The notes beneath the pieces were generated by a model. It saw only the letters and a program-made list of their open reading frames with translations. It made no database searches and was not told the origin of the DNA. The position numbers and the translations under genes were made by a program. A DNA stretch of 64,000 nt from Pseudomonadota bacterium (GTDB lineage Bacteria > Desulfobacterota > Desulfovibrionia > Desulfovibrionales > Desulfovibrionaceae), in assembly GCA_023403845.1 (NCBI GenBank), contig JAEYDL010000020.1, positions 124,001-188,000 on the forward strand, given 5' to 3'. Below are positions 8,676 to 16,630 of the stretch, piece by piece (position 1 is the stretch's first letter; each line of letters starts with the position of its first letter).

Positions 8676-10112
8676 TTATTTTCCTGCCAGCCCCAGCCTG
8701 TCGGCCACAGCCTTTGCCGCCGCACCGGTAAATTCCTCCGTGGAGAGGCGTTCCTTTTCCGAAGCAGACAGCACCAGAACAGGGGCATTGGAAAGCGAGG
8801 CATCAGGAGTGACCTCATATTCCGGCGGAAACGTATTCGTAAAGTACATGTTCTGAAATCCAGAGAACTTAAGCGCATGCGCCGTGGAATCGAGAACCGC
8901 CTTCTCATCGGAAGCGATTAATCCAAGTTCCCTGGCCCGCAACAGCCCGGCGAGACATTCTCCACCCTGGGTGCACGCTATATGCCCGTGCCGGTTGGCG
9001 GCCACCGTCGCGTCCATGATCCCCTGCTCCGTCACCTGCACAACTCCGAAACTCCCTCCACAGGCTTCATAGGACTCGACAAGAGCACGAACGCGCGGGA
9101 ACGAAACCGGATTTCCGATCATGGCCGCCTGCGCCACGCTGGGGCGAACAGCCACCGGCTCATAACGCCGCTCCGACTTCGGAGCGCTGTAATAGCGCCA
9201 TACGGGATCGGCGTGTTCGGACTGCACACCGAACAGCCGCGGCAATTCAGCAATGATGCCAAGCCGATGCATCTTGAGCAGGCCGGACATGATCGCGGTT
9301 ATGTTGCCCGCGTTCCCCACCGGCACGAACAGAACCTTTCCCGCCAGATCCCAGCTGAACCACTGGGCCACCTCGTAGGCATAGGATTCCTGTCCCAGAA
9401 TACGCCAGCTGTTCTTGGAATTGAGCAATGCCACGCGATAGCGTTCCGCAAGATATTCCACAATCTTCATGCAGTCGTCGAATACGCCGGGAACTTCGAG
9501 CACGGTCGCGCCGCTGCCCAAAGGCTGCGAAAGCTGCTGGGGAGTCACCTTGCCCTCGGGCAGGATCACGGCGGTCTTGATCGGATGCCCCACATAGGCC
9601 CCGTACAAGGCTGCGGCCGCGGAAGTATCTCCGGTGGAAGCGCAGATGGTTAGCACTTCGTTCCAGCCGTGCCTGCGCACGAGCGCGCGCAGATAGCTGT
9701 AGGCGCACGCCATGCCGCGATCCTTGAAGGAGGCGCTAGGATTCTGCCCGTCGTTCTTGAAGGCAAAGGAAACGCCAAGCTTCTTCTGAAGCTCCGGCGC
9801 TCCATCTACGATGGGCGTATTGCCCTCGCCAAGGTACAGGATATCTTCCTGTTCCAGAACAGGAGCCATCAACTCGTAAAAACGAAACACTCCGCGCAGG
9901 GCCGTATTCCTGGTGGCGGCCCGTTCATCGAACAGATTGCGCCAGTATGCCCCGTCGCGCTCCTTCAGCGTCTCGAAAGCGGTGTCTTCCAGCAGGAAAA
10001 CTCCACCACAATCGGGGCAGGTATACAACAATTCATCAATGGGATGCCGGGCTCCGCAGCCGAGGCATACATACTCCATCCGTCCCCTGTACGTGGGAAA
10101 CTGCTCTGCCAT
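8676..10112 (-). CDS. thrC: Threonine synthase
   Basis: A PLP enzyme that converts O-phosphohomoserine to threonine. An N-terminal zinc-ribbon-like block (CLGCGARH then CPDCGG) is followed by the fold-type II core, with the PLP lysine in NPSASFKDRGMA. SKNSWRILGQESYAYE and the glycine-rich PVGNAGN loop fit the long-type enzyme. About 478 residues from the ATG at 10112, which has GGAG six bases upstream; an ATG at 10124 is also possible. The frame extends to a TTG at 10142 that is less likely. It is monocistronic and divergent from nothing nearby. Confidence 0.93.
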   Translation of the reverse strand: MAEQFPTYRGRMEYVCLGCGARHPIDELLYTCPDCGGVFLLEDTAFETLKERDGAYWRNLFDERAATRNTALRGVFRFYELMAPVLEQEDILYLGEGNTPIVDGAPELQKKLGVSFAFKNDGQNPSASFKDRGMACAYSYLRALVRRHGWNEVLTICASTGDTSAAAALYGAYVGHPIKTAVILPEGKVTPQQLSQPLGSGATVLEVPGVFDDCMKIVEYLAERYRVALLNSKNSWRILGQESYAYEVAQWFSWDLAGKVLFVPVGNAGNITAIMSGLLKMHRLGIIAELPRLFGVQSEHADPVWRYYSAPKSERRYEPVAVRPSVAQAAMIGNPVSFPRVRALVESYEACGGSFGVVQVTEQGIMDATVAANRHGHIACTQGGECLAGLLRARELGLIASDEKAVLDSTAHALKFSGFQNMYFTNTFPPEYEVTPDASLSNAPVLVLSASEKERLSTEEFTGAAAKAVADRLGLAGK

Positions 10113-10274
10113 TGCACGCTCCATTTCAAACGCTTCCCTCAAATCGGACCCCCGACCGGATCAGCCCTGAACTCTGTCCGAACCGGTCGGAGACATTGCG
10201 TTCTTTTTTCAAGGTGGTAAGAAAAAATCGCCCGGGAAGCAAGCATCCCGCATCCCCTCTGCCGAAATCCACAA

Positions 10275-10314
10275 TGAGAAAAGCGCATTCTCCGTATCCG
10301 GTATCTGGATGCGC
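10275..10314 (-). terminator. Terminator after the IclR-family gene
   Basis: On the minus strand GCGCAT pairs with ATGCGC around an inner partly paired loop, followed by TTTTCTC. It begins a few bases after the regulator's stop codon. The short stem keeps confidence moderate. Confidence 0.55.
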
Positions 10315-10317
10315 CTT

Positions 10318-11052
10318 TTACTGACGCTCCGCTATCCTGTCCCGCATTCGCTTGACGATTTCATTCTGATGCTGTTTCCAGACATCGTCATGCATGCCGG
10401 AAACGGAAAGCGCGCCTACGACCTCGTTCTGATAGAAGATGGGAACAGCCACCGCAGCCGTTCCCGCCACTCTGAAATCAAAGCCGAAGACATAGCCATT
10501 GCGTGATGAAATATCGAGGGTTTCACGTAATTCCGCCTCACTGCGCAGCAACCGTTTTCGAAACAGGGGCAAGTTGACCTTCAAAATTGCCTCTCGTTCC
10601 TCTCTGTCCAGAAAGGCCAGAATACCGAAGGAACCGGCACCGTCCCCCAGATAGCGGATCTCTCCCTGATACGAAGAAAGTATCTGCACGGCGCCGAACC
10701 CTTCGGCCCGGGTAACGCACTGGTACGAATAGCCGATACGACTGTACAAGTAACCGGTATAACCGAATTCGTTGACGATGACGGAAGGAAGATCTCCATA
10801 GCGATTGTACAGAATATGCTGACGTTCCCAGAGAAAATTCGAACTCCAGGAGTGGCCGGGGGTATACAGGCGTGAATCGGGATCCTGACACACCAGTCCC
10901 TTTTCACTGAGCACGGCAAGAATTCTATGCGTTGTTGAAAAAGGCACGTCGGCCTGAGCTGCCAATTCGCGGGCCGACATGCCGTCCCGGCTTTTCAGCA
11001 GCAGTTCTATGAGCTCCACGGTCCTGTAAATGGACTGTGCTCCCTTGATCAT
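10318..11052 (-). CDS. IclR-family transcriptional regulator
   Basis: About 244 residues from the ATG at 11052, which has a clean AAGGAGA ribosome site; the frame continues upstream but without a site. The N-terminal winged helix (TVELIELLLKSRDGMSAREL, then DVPFSTTHRILAVLSEKGLV) is followed by the ligand-binding IclR domain. IclR proteins bind small metabolites and repress or activate nearby catabolic genes. It is divergent from the racemase / peptide-importer locus that starts 0.6 kb away, making it the prime candidate regulator of that locus. The palindrome at 11191-11215 between them is a candidate operator. Confidence 0.88.
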   Translation of the reverse strand: MIKGAQSIYRTVELIELLLKSRDGMSARELAAQADVPFSTTHRILAVLSEKGLVCQDPDSRLYTPGHSWSSNFLWERQHILYNRYGDLPSVIVNEFGYTGYLYSRIGYSYQCVTRAEGFGAVQILSSYQGEIRYLGDGAGSFGILAFLDREEREAILKVNLPLFRKRLLRSEAELRETLDISSRNGYVFGFDFRVAGTAAVAVPIFYQNEVVGALSVSGMHDDVWKQHQNEIVKRMRDRIAERQ

Positions 11053-11182
11053 ACGTTTTCTCCTTGCAAGACAAGTTTCGGCTTGCCCCGTTCCGTCACC
11101 ATTTCCCACCATCGTTTCCTCTATATAATCCGGCTTTTCAAAAACGCGCAATCAGGAGATGAGCCAGAAATGACAAAAGGGC

Positions 11183-11211
11183 TTGACACTATGATTCTTA
11201 CATTATAAGAA
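11183..11211 (+). promoter_or_regulatory. Putative sigma-70 promoter of the leader unit
   Basis: A perfect -35 TTGACA at 11183-11188. A -10-like TAAGAA at 11206-11211 (17-base spacing), or TATAAG at 11204-11209 (15-base spacing), lies inside the right arm of the 11191-11215 palindrome. It drives rightwards toward the short unit ending at 11562-11570. The AT-rich setting supports it. Exact -10 assignment is uncertain. Confidence 0.6.
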
Positions 11212-11215
11212 TCAT
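11191..11215. promoter_or_regulatory. 25-bp perfect palindrome, candidate operator
   Basis: Perfect ten-base arms ATGATTCTTA and TAAGAATCAT around a CATTA spacer, overlapping the -10 and spacer of the promoter at 11183-11211. A dimeric repressor bound here would occlude RNA polymerase. The nearest regulator gene is the divergent IclR-family gene. IclR dimers do bind palindromes of this size, but the assignment is inference. Confidence 0.65.
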
Positions 11216-11317
11216 ATTACCATAATATGAAAGATTGATTAGAGGAGATGTTCCAAATCCAGCTGCAGTTATATCTATTTACAATATAACTACTTAATTT
11301 ATTAAGGATTACAGCAA

Positions 11318-11527
11318 ATGACGCGTTCCCGGATAGATGAAGCCTGTCACAAGAGGCTTGCCGGTCCGAAATTGTCGGAGCAGTCCGGTCACGCTGCCCG
11401 CCGAAGAACGCATGCAACAAGTACCGCCTTGCATAAACGTCCAATCCTGTCCGGTGCAAGCCCGGAGTCGGCGCAGTGTCCGTTTCATAAGCGCAACAGA
11501 CTGCTCCGTATCAAAAAAATGAATTAG
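11318..11527 (+). CDS. Possible small protein in the leader unit
   Basis: A 69-codon frame with an AAGGA ribosome site eight or nine bases before its ATG. Its stop codon is immediately followed by the terminator stem at 11528. The product would be very basic (many Arg, Lys, His), with no membrane segment and no family I recognise. The promoter, frame and terminator together make a compact transcription unit. The transcript may instead act as a small RNA. A competing 88-codon frame on the opposite strand (11575 to 11309) also has a passable ribosome site, so coding status is uncertain. Confidence 0.3.
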   Translation: MTRSRIDEACHKRLAGPKLSEQSGHAARRRTHATSTALHKRPILSGASPESAQCPFHKRNRLLRIKKMN

Positions 11528-11570
11528 ATACGCATGAACTCCTTCCCGGAATTCATGCGTATTCTGTTTT
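11528..11570 (+). terminator. Strong intrinsic terminator upstream of the racemase gene
   Basis: A perfect 11-base stem, ATACGCATGAA (11528-11538) with TTCATGCGTAT (11552-11562), then TCTGTTTTTT. It lies between the palindromic promoter and the racemase gene, so transcripts from 11183 should mostly end here unless anti-terminated. Confidence 0.8.
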
Positions 11571-11648
11571 TTCATACACTCTCCCGGAGCGTTTCCACCG
11601 CCCGGAGAAAAATGGCTTCAGCGCAAGTTCGATATCAGGGAGGACAGG

Positions 11649-12323
11649 ATGCGTATTCTTTACCTTGTGCCTGGGGTGGGTATCAGTGATCTCGAGAAAA
11701 TGCGGCGAGAAAAAATTCTCAATGAAATTGCCGCTCCGGGGACAATCATGGAAGTACGGGCCGTCCCGGAAGGTCCCAGCTCCATTGAAACGACCCGCGA
11801 CGAATATGAGGCCATGCCCGCAGTTCTCAAATTCATTCTGGAATATCAGGTGGAATATGATGCCGCCATTATTGGCTGCGCCGGTGATGCAGGACTGGCC
11901 GGAACCAGAGAAATGGCCTCCATCCCCATTATAGGACCGGGAGAATCATCCCTTTTGCTCGGCTGTCCCGGCGACACGCGCTTTTCAATGGTCACCACGT
12001 CCGCGGCCCGGGCGGCCACAAAACGCCGTCTGGTTCGAGATACGGGACTTGCCCCCTACCGCCTGGTTTCCAGCCATTCCGTGGATATTCCCGTTCTGGA
12101 GATGGCCAAAGATCCGGAAACCACCCGCCGGGAGCTGGTACGCTGTATCCTTGAAGCCAAAAAATCAGGTTCTCAGGTCATGGTTATCGGCTGCATGAGC
12201 CTCGCCTTCATGGATCCGGCAGTACTGCGCCATGCTTCCGAAGAAGGAGGTCTGCCGCTGGTGAATCCCATCGTCAGTGCCGTAAAGATGGCGGAAGCGC
12301 TGGTAACCATGCGCCGGAGATAA
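11649..12323 (+). CDS. Asp/Glu/hydantoin racemase-family protein
   Basis: A 224-residue cofactor-independent racemase fold. The two catalytic-cysteine motifs of the family are present: IIGCAGDAG (Cys77) and MVIGCMSLAF (Cys182), with a GPGESS phosphate/carboxylate loop between. Members racemise aspartate, glutamate, hydantoins or allantoin. The sequence is nearest in style to the hydantoin/allantoin racemase branch, but substrate cannot be assigned. A GGGAGG-type site precedes the ATG. It is followed after about 200 bases by a peptide-type ABC importer and an M28-fold hydrolase. A role in processing an imported amidated or D-configured amino-acid derivative is inference from that context. Confidence 0.82.
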   Translation: MRILYLVPGVGISDLEKMRREKILNEIAAPGTIMEVRAVPEGPSSIETTRDEYEAMPAVLKFILEYQVEYDAAIIGCAGDAGLAGTREMASIPIIGPGESSLLLGCPGDTRFSMVTTSAARAATKRRLVRDTGLAPYRLVSSHSVDIPVLEMAKDPETTRRELVRCILEAKKSGSQVMVIGCMSLAFMDPAVLRHASEEGGLPLVNPIVSAVKMAEALVTMRRR

Positions 12324-12531
12324 GGTCCCACTGTCGCCGGTCCTCCTCCCCGCGGCTCGGGACCTTCATCTCCGGGGAACCACGGATTCCCAATCCGGGG
12401 CGGAATGACGGTTCCGCCGCAGACTTCATTCTGCGGCAGCTTTGGGAGACGTGAATCCCAGAGTCAACACTCAGATGATCCCGGGCCTGCCGGTCATCCG
12501 GCAAGGCGTGCGGAACGCAAAAGGATATTCC

Positions 12532-13407
12532 ATGTCTCAGGCACAGGATACTTCTTTTCTTGCCGGGTTGAAGGCGCGTCTGGGATTTTCCCTCTATCTC
12601 CTCAAACAGCGGAAAAGTCCTCTGGTGGGACTTGCCATCATTACCATCATTATCCTCGTCGCCATTCTCGCACCCTTCATAGCGCCTTACGATCCAGACC
12701 TGTACTCGCGTACCCGGGTTGTACCTCCCAGCTGGGAACACTGGTTCGGCATCGACCATCTGGGACGCGACGTGCTCAGCCGCGTGATTTACGGTGCGCG
12801 CATTTCGCTGATCATCGGCGTGCTTTCGGTGCTCATTGCCCTTGGAATAGGTGTCTTCCTCGGCGTGGTGGCCGGTTACTTCGGCGGAATCATCGATACC
12901 GTGATCATGCGCTCCATGGATGTGATGATGGCGCTGCCCTATGTCCTGATGGCCATTCTTATTGCAGCGGTGCTTGGCCCTTCTCTCGAAAACGCCATCC
13001 TCTCGATAGGTATCGTCAGAGTGCCACGATTCGCCCGTCTTACCAGAGCATGTACCATTACCACCAAAAAGCTCCAGTATATCGAGGCGTCACGCTCCCT
13101 CGGAGCTTCCAGCTGCTGGATCATCACCAGAGATATTCTGCCGAACATCTTCGGCCCCATCATCGTCTATGCCACCCTGAGTCTGGGAGATTCCATTCTG
13201 GGCGCAGCAGTGCTGAGCTTCCTCGGTCTTGGAGCCCAGCCCCCTATTCCAGAATGGGGAGCCATGTTGAACGAGGCTCAGCGCTACATCACCCGTGCTC
13301 CATATCTTTCCATCTTCCCGGGCATGGCCATTTTCCTCACCGTACTCGGTTTCAACCTTTTCGGCGACGGCCTGCGCGACATTCTGGATCCCAAATCAAG
13401 GCAGTAA
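12532..13407 (+). CDS. Peptide-type ABC importer permease, DppC family
   Basis: About 291 residues from the ATG at 12532, which has AAAAGGA six bases upstream. The first TM helix (LVGLAIITIIILVAILAPFI) is followed by the DppC/OppC hallmark HWFGIDHLGRDVLSRVIYGA, then a five-helix permease core with the EAA loop YIEASRSLGASSCWIITRDI that contacts the ATPases. It pairs with the DppB-type permease at 15437 to form the inner-membrane channel. It is first of the transporter genes; the ATPase gene starts five bases after its stop. The family imports di- and oligopeptides, nickel chelates and other small molecules. Confidence 0.9.
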   Translation: MSQAQDTSFLAGLKARLGFSLYLLKQRKSPLVGLAIITIIILVAILAPFIAPYDPDLYSRTRVVPPSWEHWFGIDHLGRDVLSRVIYGARISLIIGVLSVLIALGIGVFLGVVAGYFGGIIDTVIMRSMDVMMALPYVLMAILIAAVLGPSLENAILSIGIVRVPRFARLTRACTITTKKLQYIEASRSLGASSCWIITRDILPNIFGPIIVYATLSLGDSILGAAVLSFLGLGAQPPIPEWGAMLNEAQRYITRAPYLSIFPGMAIFLTVLGFNLFGDGLRDILDPKSRQ

Positions 13408-13411
13408 TGCG

Positions 13412-14389
13412 ATGGAATGGCTACTGAACATATCCGATCTCAAGGTCTCCTTCAGCACTTATCGCGGGCTGGTCAAGGCGCTCGACGGCGTAAGCTTCGG
13501 CGTCAAGAAGGGAGAGGCACTGGGAGTCGTCGGAGAAACGGGCTGCGGTAAAAGCGTTACGGCAAGAGCCATCATCAGACTGGTTTCCACTCCCGGCAAG
13601 ATAACCGGCGGCAGCATCATGTTCGATGGACGCGATCTGTTGACTCTGGACAAGGACGCCATGCGGACAATCCGGGGAAAGGAAATATCCTTCGTATTTC
13701 AGGAGGCCAAAAAGGCTCTGGATCCGACAGCGACCATAGGTTCCCAGCTTGAGGAAGCACTATGGCTGTCCAAAGGCCTCTCAAGAAACGAAGCAAGGTC
13801 CGTCATCCCGGAACTGCTGGGTAAGGTCGGTCTTTCCGACGCGGGCAGACTCATGGACAGCTATTCTTTCGAACTGTCCGGGGGCATGGCCCAGCGGATC
13901 ATGATCGCTCTGGCCATATGCGGTGAACCGAAACTGATCATCGCGGACGAACCCACGTCGGCGCTTGATGTCTCCGTGCAGGCCCAGATACTGCGTCTTT
14001 TCGAGCAACTGAAAAATTCCTTCGACTCTTCGTTGATGATGATCACGCACAATCTGGGTGTCGCCGCCGAAAACTGCGATCGCATCGTGGTCATGTATGC
14101 AGGAAGAGTAGCGGAAATGGGACCCGTGGACGCCATTTTCCGCAACCCGGCCCACCCGTACACGGCAAGTTTGCTCAAGGCTCTGCCCTCCTCGGACAGC
14201 ACCAAGCTGGTGGCCATTCCCGGTCTGGTTCCGGATCTGATAACTCCCCCTCCCGGCTGTCGATTTGCCAACCGATGTTCCCATGCCGCGGATGCATGCG
14301 CCCTGTCGGTTCCTCCCATGCATCAGGTTGGAGACGAACATTTTGCGGCCTGCCTTTTCCCAATGATCAAAGGAGAGAAACATGTTTGA
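13412..14389 (+). CDS. Peptide-type ABC importer ATPase, DppD family
   Basis: About 325 residues from the ATG at 13412; the longer frame starts inside the permease gene without a ribosome site. Walker A is GETGCGKSVT, the Q-loop FVFQEAKKAL, the signature LSGGMAQR, Walker B LIIADEPTSALD and the switch His MMITHNLG. The C-terminal oligopeptide-transporter extension with PGCRFANRCSHAADAC binds an Fe-S cluster in some relatives. It forms a heterodimer with the next gene, whose start overlaps its stop by eight bases. Note AKKALDPT in place of the more usual N-P sequence after the Q-loop. Confidence 0.9.
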   Translation: MEWLLNISDLKVSFSTYRGLVKALDGVSFGVKKGEALGVVGETGCGKSVTARAIIRLVSTPGKITGGSIMFDGRDLLTLDKDAMRTIRGKEISFVFQEAKKALDPTATIGSQLEEALWLSKGLSRNEARSVIPELLGKVGLSDAGRLMDSYSFELSGGMAQRIMIALAICGEPKLIIADEPTSALDVSVQAQILRLFEQLKNSFDSSLMMITHNLGVAAENCDRIVVMYAGRVAEMGPVDAIFRNPAHPYTASLLKALPSSDSTKLVAIPGLVPDLITPPPGCRFANRCSHAADACALSVPPMHQVGDEHFAACLFPMIKGEKHV

Positions 14390-15407
14390 CACCATGACCG
14401 TTTCCTCCGGCAGCGTTGCAGGGAAAACCTCCGGGCAGGAGCCCGTACTGGTCGTACGCAATCTGGTCAAGCACTTCTCTTTGAAGCACGTTGGAGCGCC
14501 CTGGGGACCGAAACCGGTAGTGAGGGCCGTCGATGACGTATCTTTTTCCATCGGCAGGGATGAACTGGTAGGACTGGCCGGAGAATCAGGCTGCGGCAAA
14601 AGCACGGTAGCCCGCCTCGTCCTGCGCCTCATCCCGCCGACATCCGGAGACATCGTCTTCCGGGGCCGGAATCTGGCCTCATTAGGCGCGCCGGAATTAC
14701 GCCGCCTGCGCCCGGAGATGCAGATGGTCTTTCAGGATCCCTATACATCCCTGAATCCCCGAGCCACCGTGGAAGAGATCATAACGGCTCCCCTGTCCAT
14801 TCATACAAAGCTTGGAAGAACAGAAAGACAGCAGCAGATGTTCGCCATGCTTGAGCGGGTAGGGCTGGCCCGCTCCCACTATCAGCGCTATCCGCATGAA
14901 TTCTCCGGCGGTCAGAGACAGCGCATCGCCATCGCCAGAGCCCTGATCATGCGTCCCAAGTTTCTGGTGCTGGACGAACCCACATCCGCTCTGGACGTCT
15001 CGGTGCAGGCCGTCATCATCAACCTGCTGCAGGATCTCCAGAAGGAACTGAAACTGAGCTGCCTGTTCATCACGCATGATCTGAACCTGCTGCGTTTCAT
15101 GACCGACCGTCTGGCCATCATGTATCTGGGCCAGATCGTGGAACTGGCCGACTCGGGATCGCTCTTCTCCGGACCGCTGCACCCCTATTCCAAGGCTCTC
15201 ATCGCCTCCACCCCCCAGCCTGACCCGGATCGACGCAGGGAGCGGAATTATCTGGAAGGAGAAATTCCGTCACCCACCAATCCCCCGACCGGCTGCCGTT
15301 TCCACAACCGCTGTCCGGAAAAGCTCGATGCCCGATGCGAAACGGTTGAGCCCAGTCTTGTCGAGGCGGGCGGACACATGGTCCGCTGTCATCGGTACTG
15401 TTCGTAA
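14382..15407 (+). CDS. Peptide-type ABC importer ATPase, DppF family
   Basis: A 341-residue ATPase subunit. Walker A is GESGCGKST, the Q-loop MVFQDPYTSLNPRATV (the usual DppF/OppF form), the signature FSGGQRQR, Walker B LVLDEPTSALD and the switch LFITHDL. The C-terminal extension GCRFHNRCPEKLDARC matches the oligopeptide-transporter domain. It overlaps the end of the DppD-type gene and lies 29 bases from the DppB-type permease gene, as expected for one polycistronic unit. Confidence 0.92.
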   Translation: MFDTMTVSSGSVAGKTSGQEPVLVVRNLVKHFSLKHVGAPWGPKPVVRAVDDVSFSIGRDELVGLAGESGCGKSTVARLVLRLIPPTSGDIVFRGRNLASLGAPELRRLRPEMQMVFQDPYTSLNPRATVEEIITAPLSIHTKLGRTERQQQMFAMLERVGLARSHYQRYPHEFSGGQRQRIAIARALIMRPKFLVLDEPTSALDVSVQAVIINLLQDLQKELKLSCLFITHDLNLLRFMTDRLAIMYLGQIVELADSGSLFSGPLHPYSKALIASTPQPDPDRRRERNYLEGEIPSPTNPPTGCRFHNRCPEKLDARCETVEPSLVEAGGHMVRCHRYCS

Positions 15408-15436
15408 CCAGCCCTGCAAAGGCGGAGGACCCCTTC

Positions 15437-16465
15437 ATGGCCATCAGCAAAAGCCAAACCCTGGTCTATGTGGGCAAACGCTGCATACACAGCATTTTCG
15501 TTCTGCTGGCGCTGTCATTTTTGATATTTGCCTTTCTGCGCGCCATTCCCGGCGATCCGGTCATGACCATGCTCGGCGAGGGCAGCGAAGTGTCCGTGGA
15601 GGAATACGAATCCATACGACGCGACCTCGGTCTGGACCGTCCTCTTGTCGTCCAGTACGCCTACTGGCTGGGGCGTATCGCACAAGGAGAATTCGGCACC
15701 AGCATTCATACCAAAGAGGCCGTGTTGCCGGACGTACTGACAAAGCTCAAGACGACTCTGGAACTGGCGCTCACGGCCGTCTTCATCGGTTCCATATTCG
15801 GCATGATCGCGGGAACGGTATCAGCGGTGAAACGAAACTCCATCTTCGATCATCTGGCCATGGTAACCGCCTTGATAGGCATATCTGTGCCCGTTTTCTG
15901 GATGGGCATCCTGCTGATCATCTTCTTCGGGGTGGAACTGAACTGGCTGCCCATCAGCGGACTGGCCTCTCACGATACAGAACTGACCCCCATTCTGGGC
16001 TTTCCCCTGATCGACAGCATCCTCAGCGGCAACTGGACAGCGGCTGGAGACATCATCCGCCACATGATTCTTCCGGCCATCACCCTTGCCGTCGTGCCAG
16101 CGGCCATTACGGCAAGAACCACCCGGGCCAGCATGCTGGAAGTCATCAATGAAGACTACATCAATGCAGGACTCGCCAGAGGATTGACCTTCATGCAGGT
16201 GCTGCGCCGGCATGCCCTCCGCAACGCCCTCATTCCCGTGGTCACGGTCATAGGCCTGCAGATAGGCATTTATCTCGGCGGGTCCATCGTCACCGAAACC
16301 GTATTCTCCTGGCCCGGACTCGGACGCCTTGTAGTGGACGCCATCTATAATCGCGACTACCCGGTCGTTCAGGGAGCCATCTTCATTTACGCCATCATGA
16401 TCGTTGTCGTGAACCTTCTGGTCGATATTCTCTACGCCTATATCGATCCAAGGGTGGAACCGTAA
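15437..16465 (+). CDS. Peptide-type ABC importer permease, DppB family
   Basis: A 342-residue permease. The N-terminus has the DppB/OppB signature: a TM helix with LLALSFLIFAFLRAIPGDPV, then a periplasmic loop ending in LGLDRPLVVQY and WLGRIAQGEFGTS. Five further TM helices follow, with the EAA loop INAGLARGLTFMQVLRRHAL and the C-terminal TVFSWPGLGRLVVDAIYNRDYPV (split here by FSWPGLG) that is conserved in the family. It partners the DppC-type protein. The order C-D-F-B-hydrolase-A is unusual; B-C-D-F or A-B-C-D-F is more common. Confidence 0.92.
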   Translation: MAISKSQTLVYVGKRCIHSIFVLLALSFLIFAFLRAIPGDPVMTMLGEGSEVSVEEYESIRRDLGLDRPLVVQYAYWLGRIAQGEFGTSIHTKEAVLPDVLTKLKTTLELALTAVFIGSIFGMIAGTVSAVKRNSIFDHLAMVTALIGISVPVFWMGILLIIFFGVELNWLPISGLASHDTELTPILGFPLIDSILSGNWTAAGDIIRHMILPAITLAVVPAAITARTTRASMLEVINEDYINAGLARGLTFMQVLRRHALRNALIPVVTVIGLQIGIYLGGSIVTETVFSWPGLGRLVVDAIYNRDYPVVQGAIFIYAIMIVVVNLLVDILYAYIDPRVEP

Positions 16466-16630
16466 CCCGTACTTCCTGCGAAGAAACTTTTTCGTTCTCC
16501 CCTTTAAGACGGCTCCCAAACGGAATTCCCCGGTAAGGAATGCGGAGGCGAGGTTCTTTCGCAAGAGCAAATCATGAAAGCTGTCCGCCGCAAGGCCAAA
16601 AAGTACAATAACGCATACTGGAGGACCATC

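Noticed and set aside
11309..11575. 88-codon minus-strand frame opposite the leader unit
   Set aside because: It has a passable ribosome site, but it would begin inside the terminator and has no family. Kept only as an alternative to the plus-strand frame.
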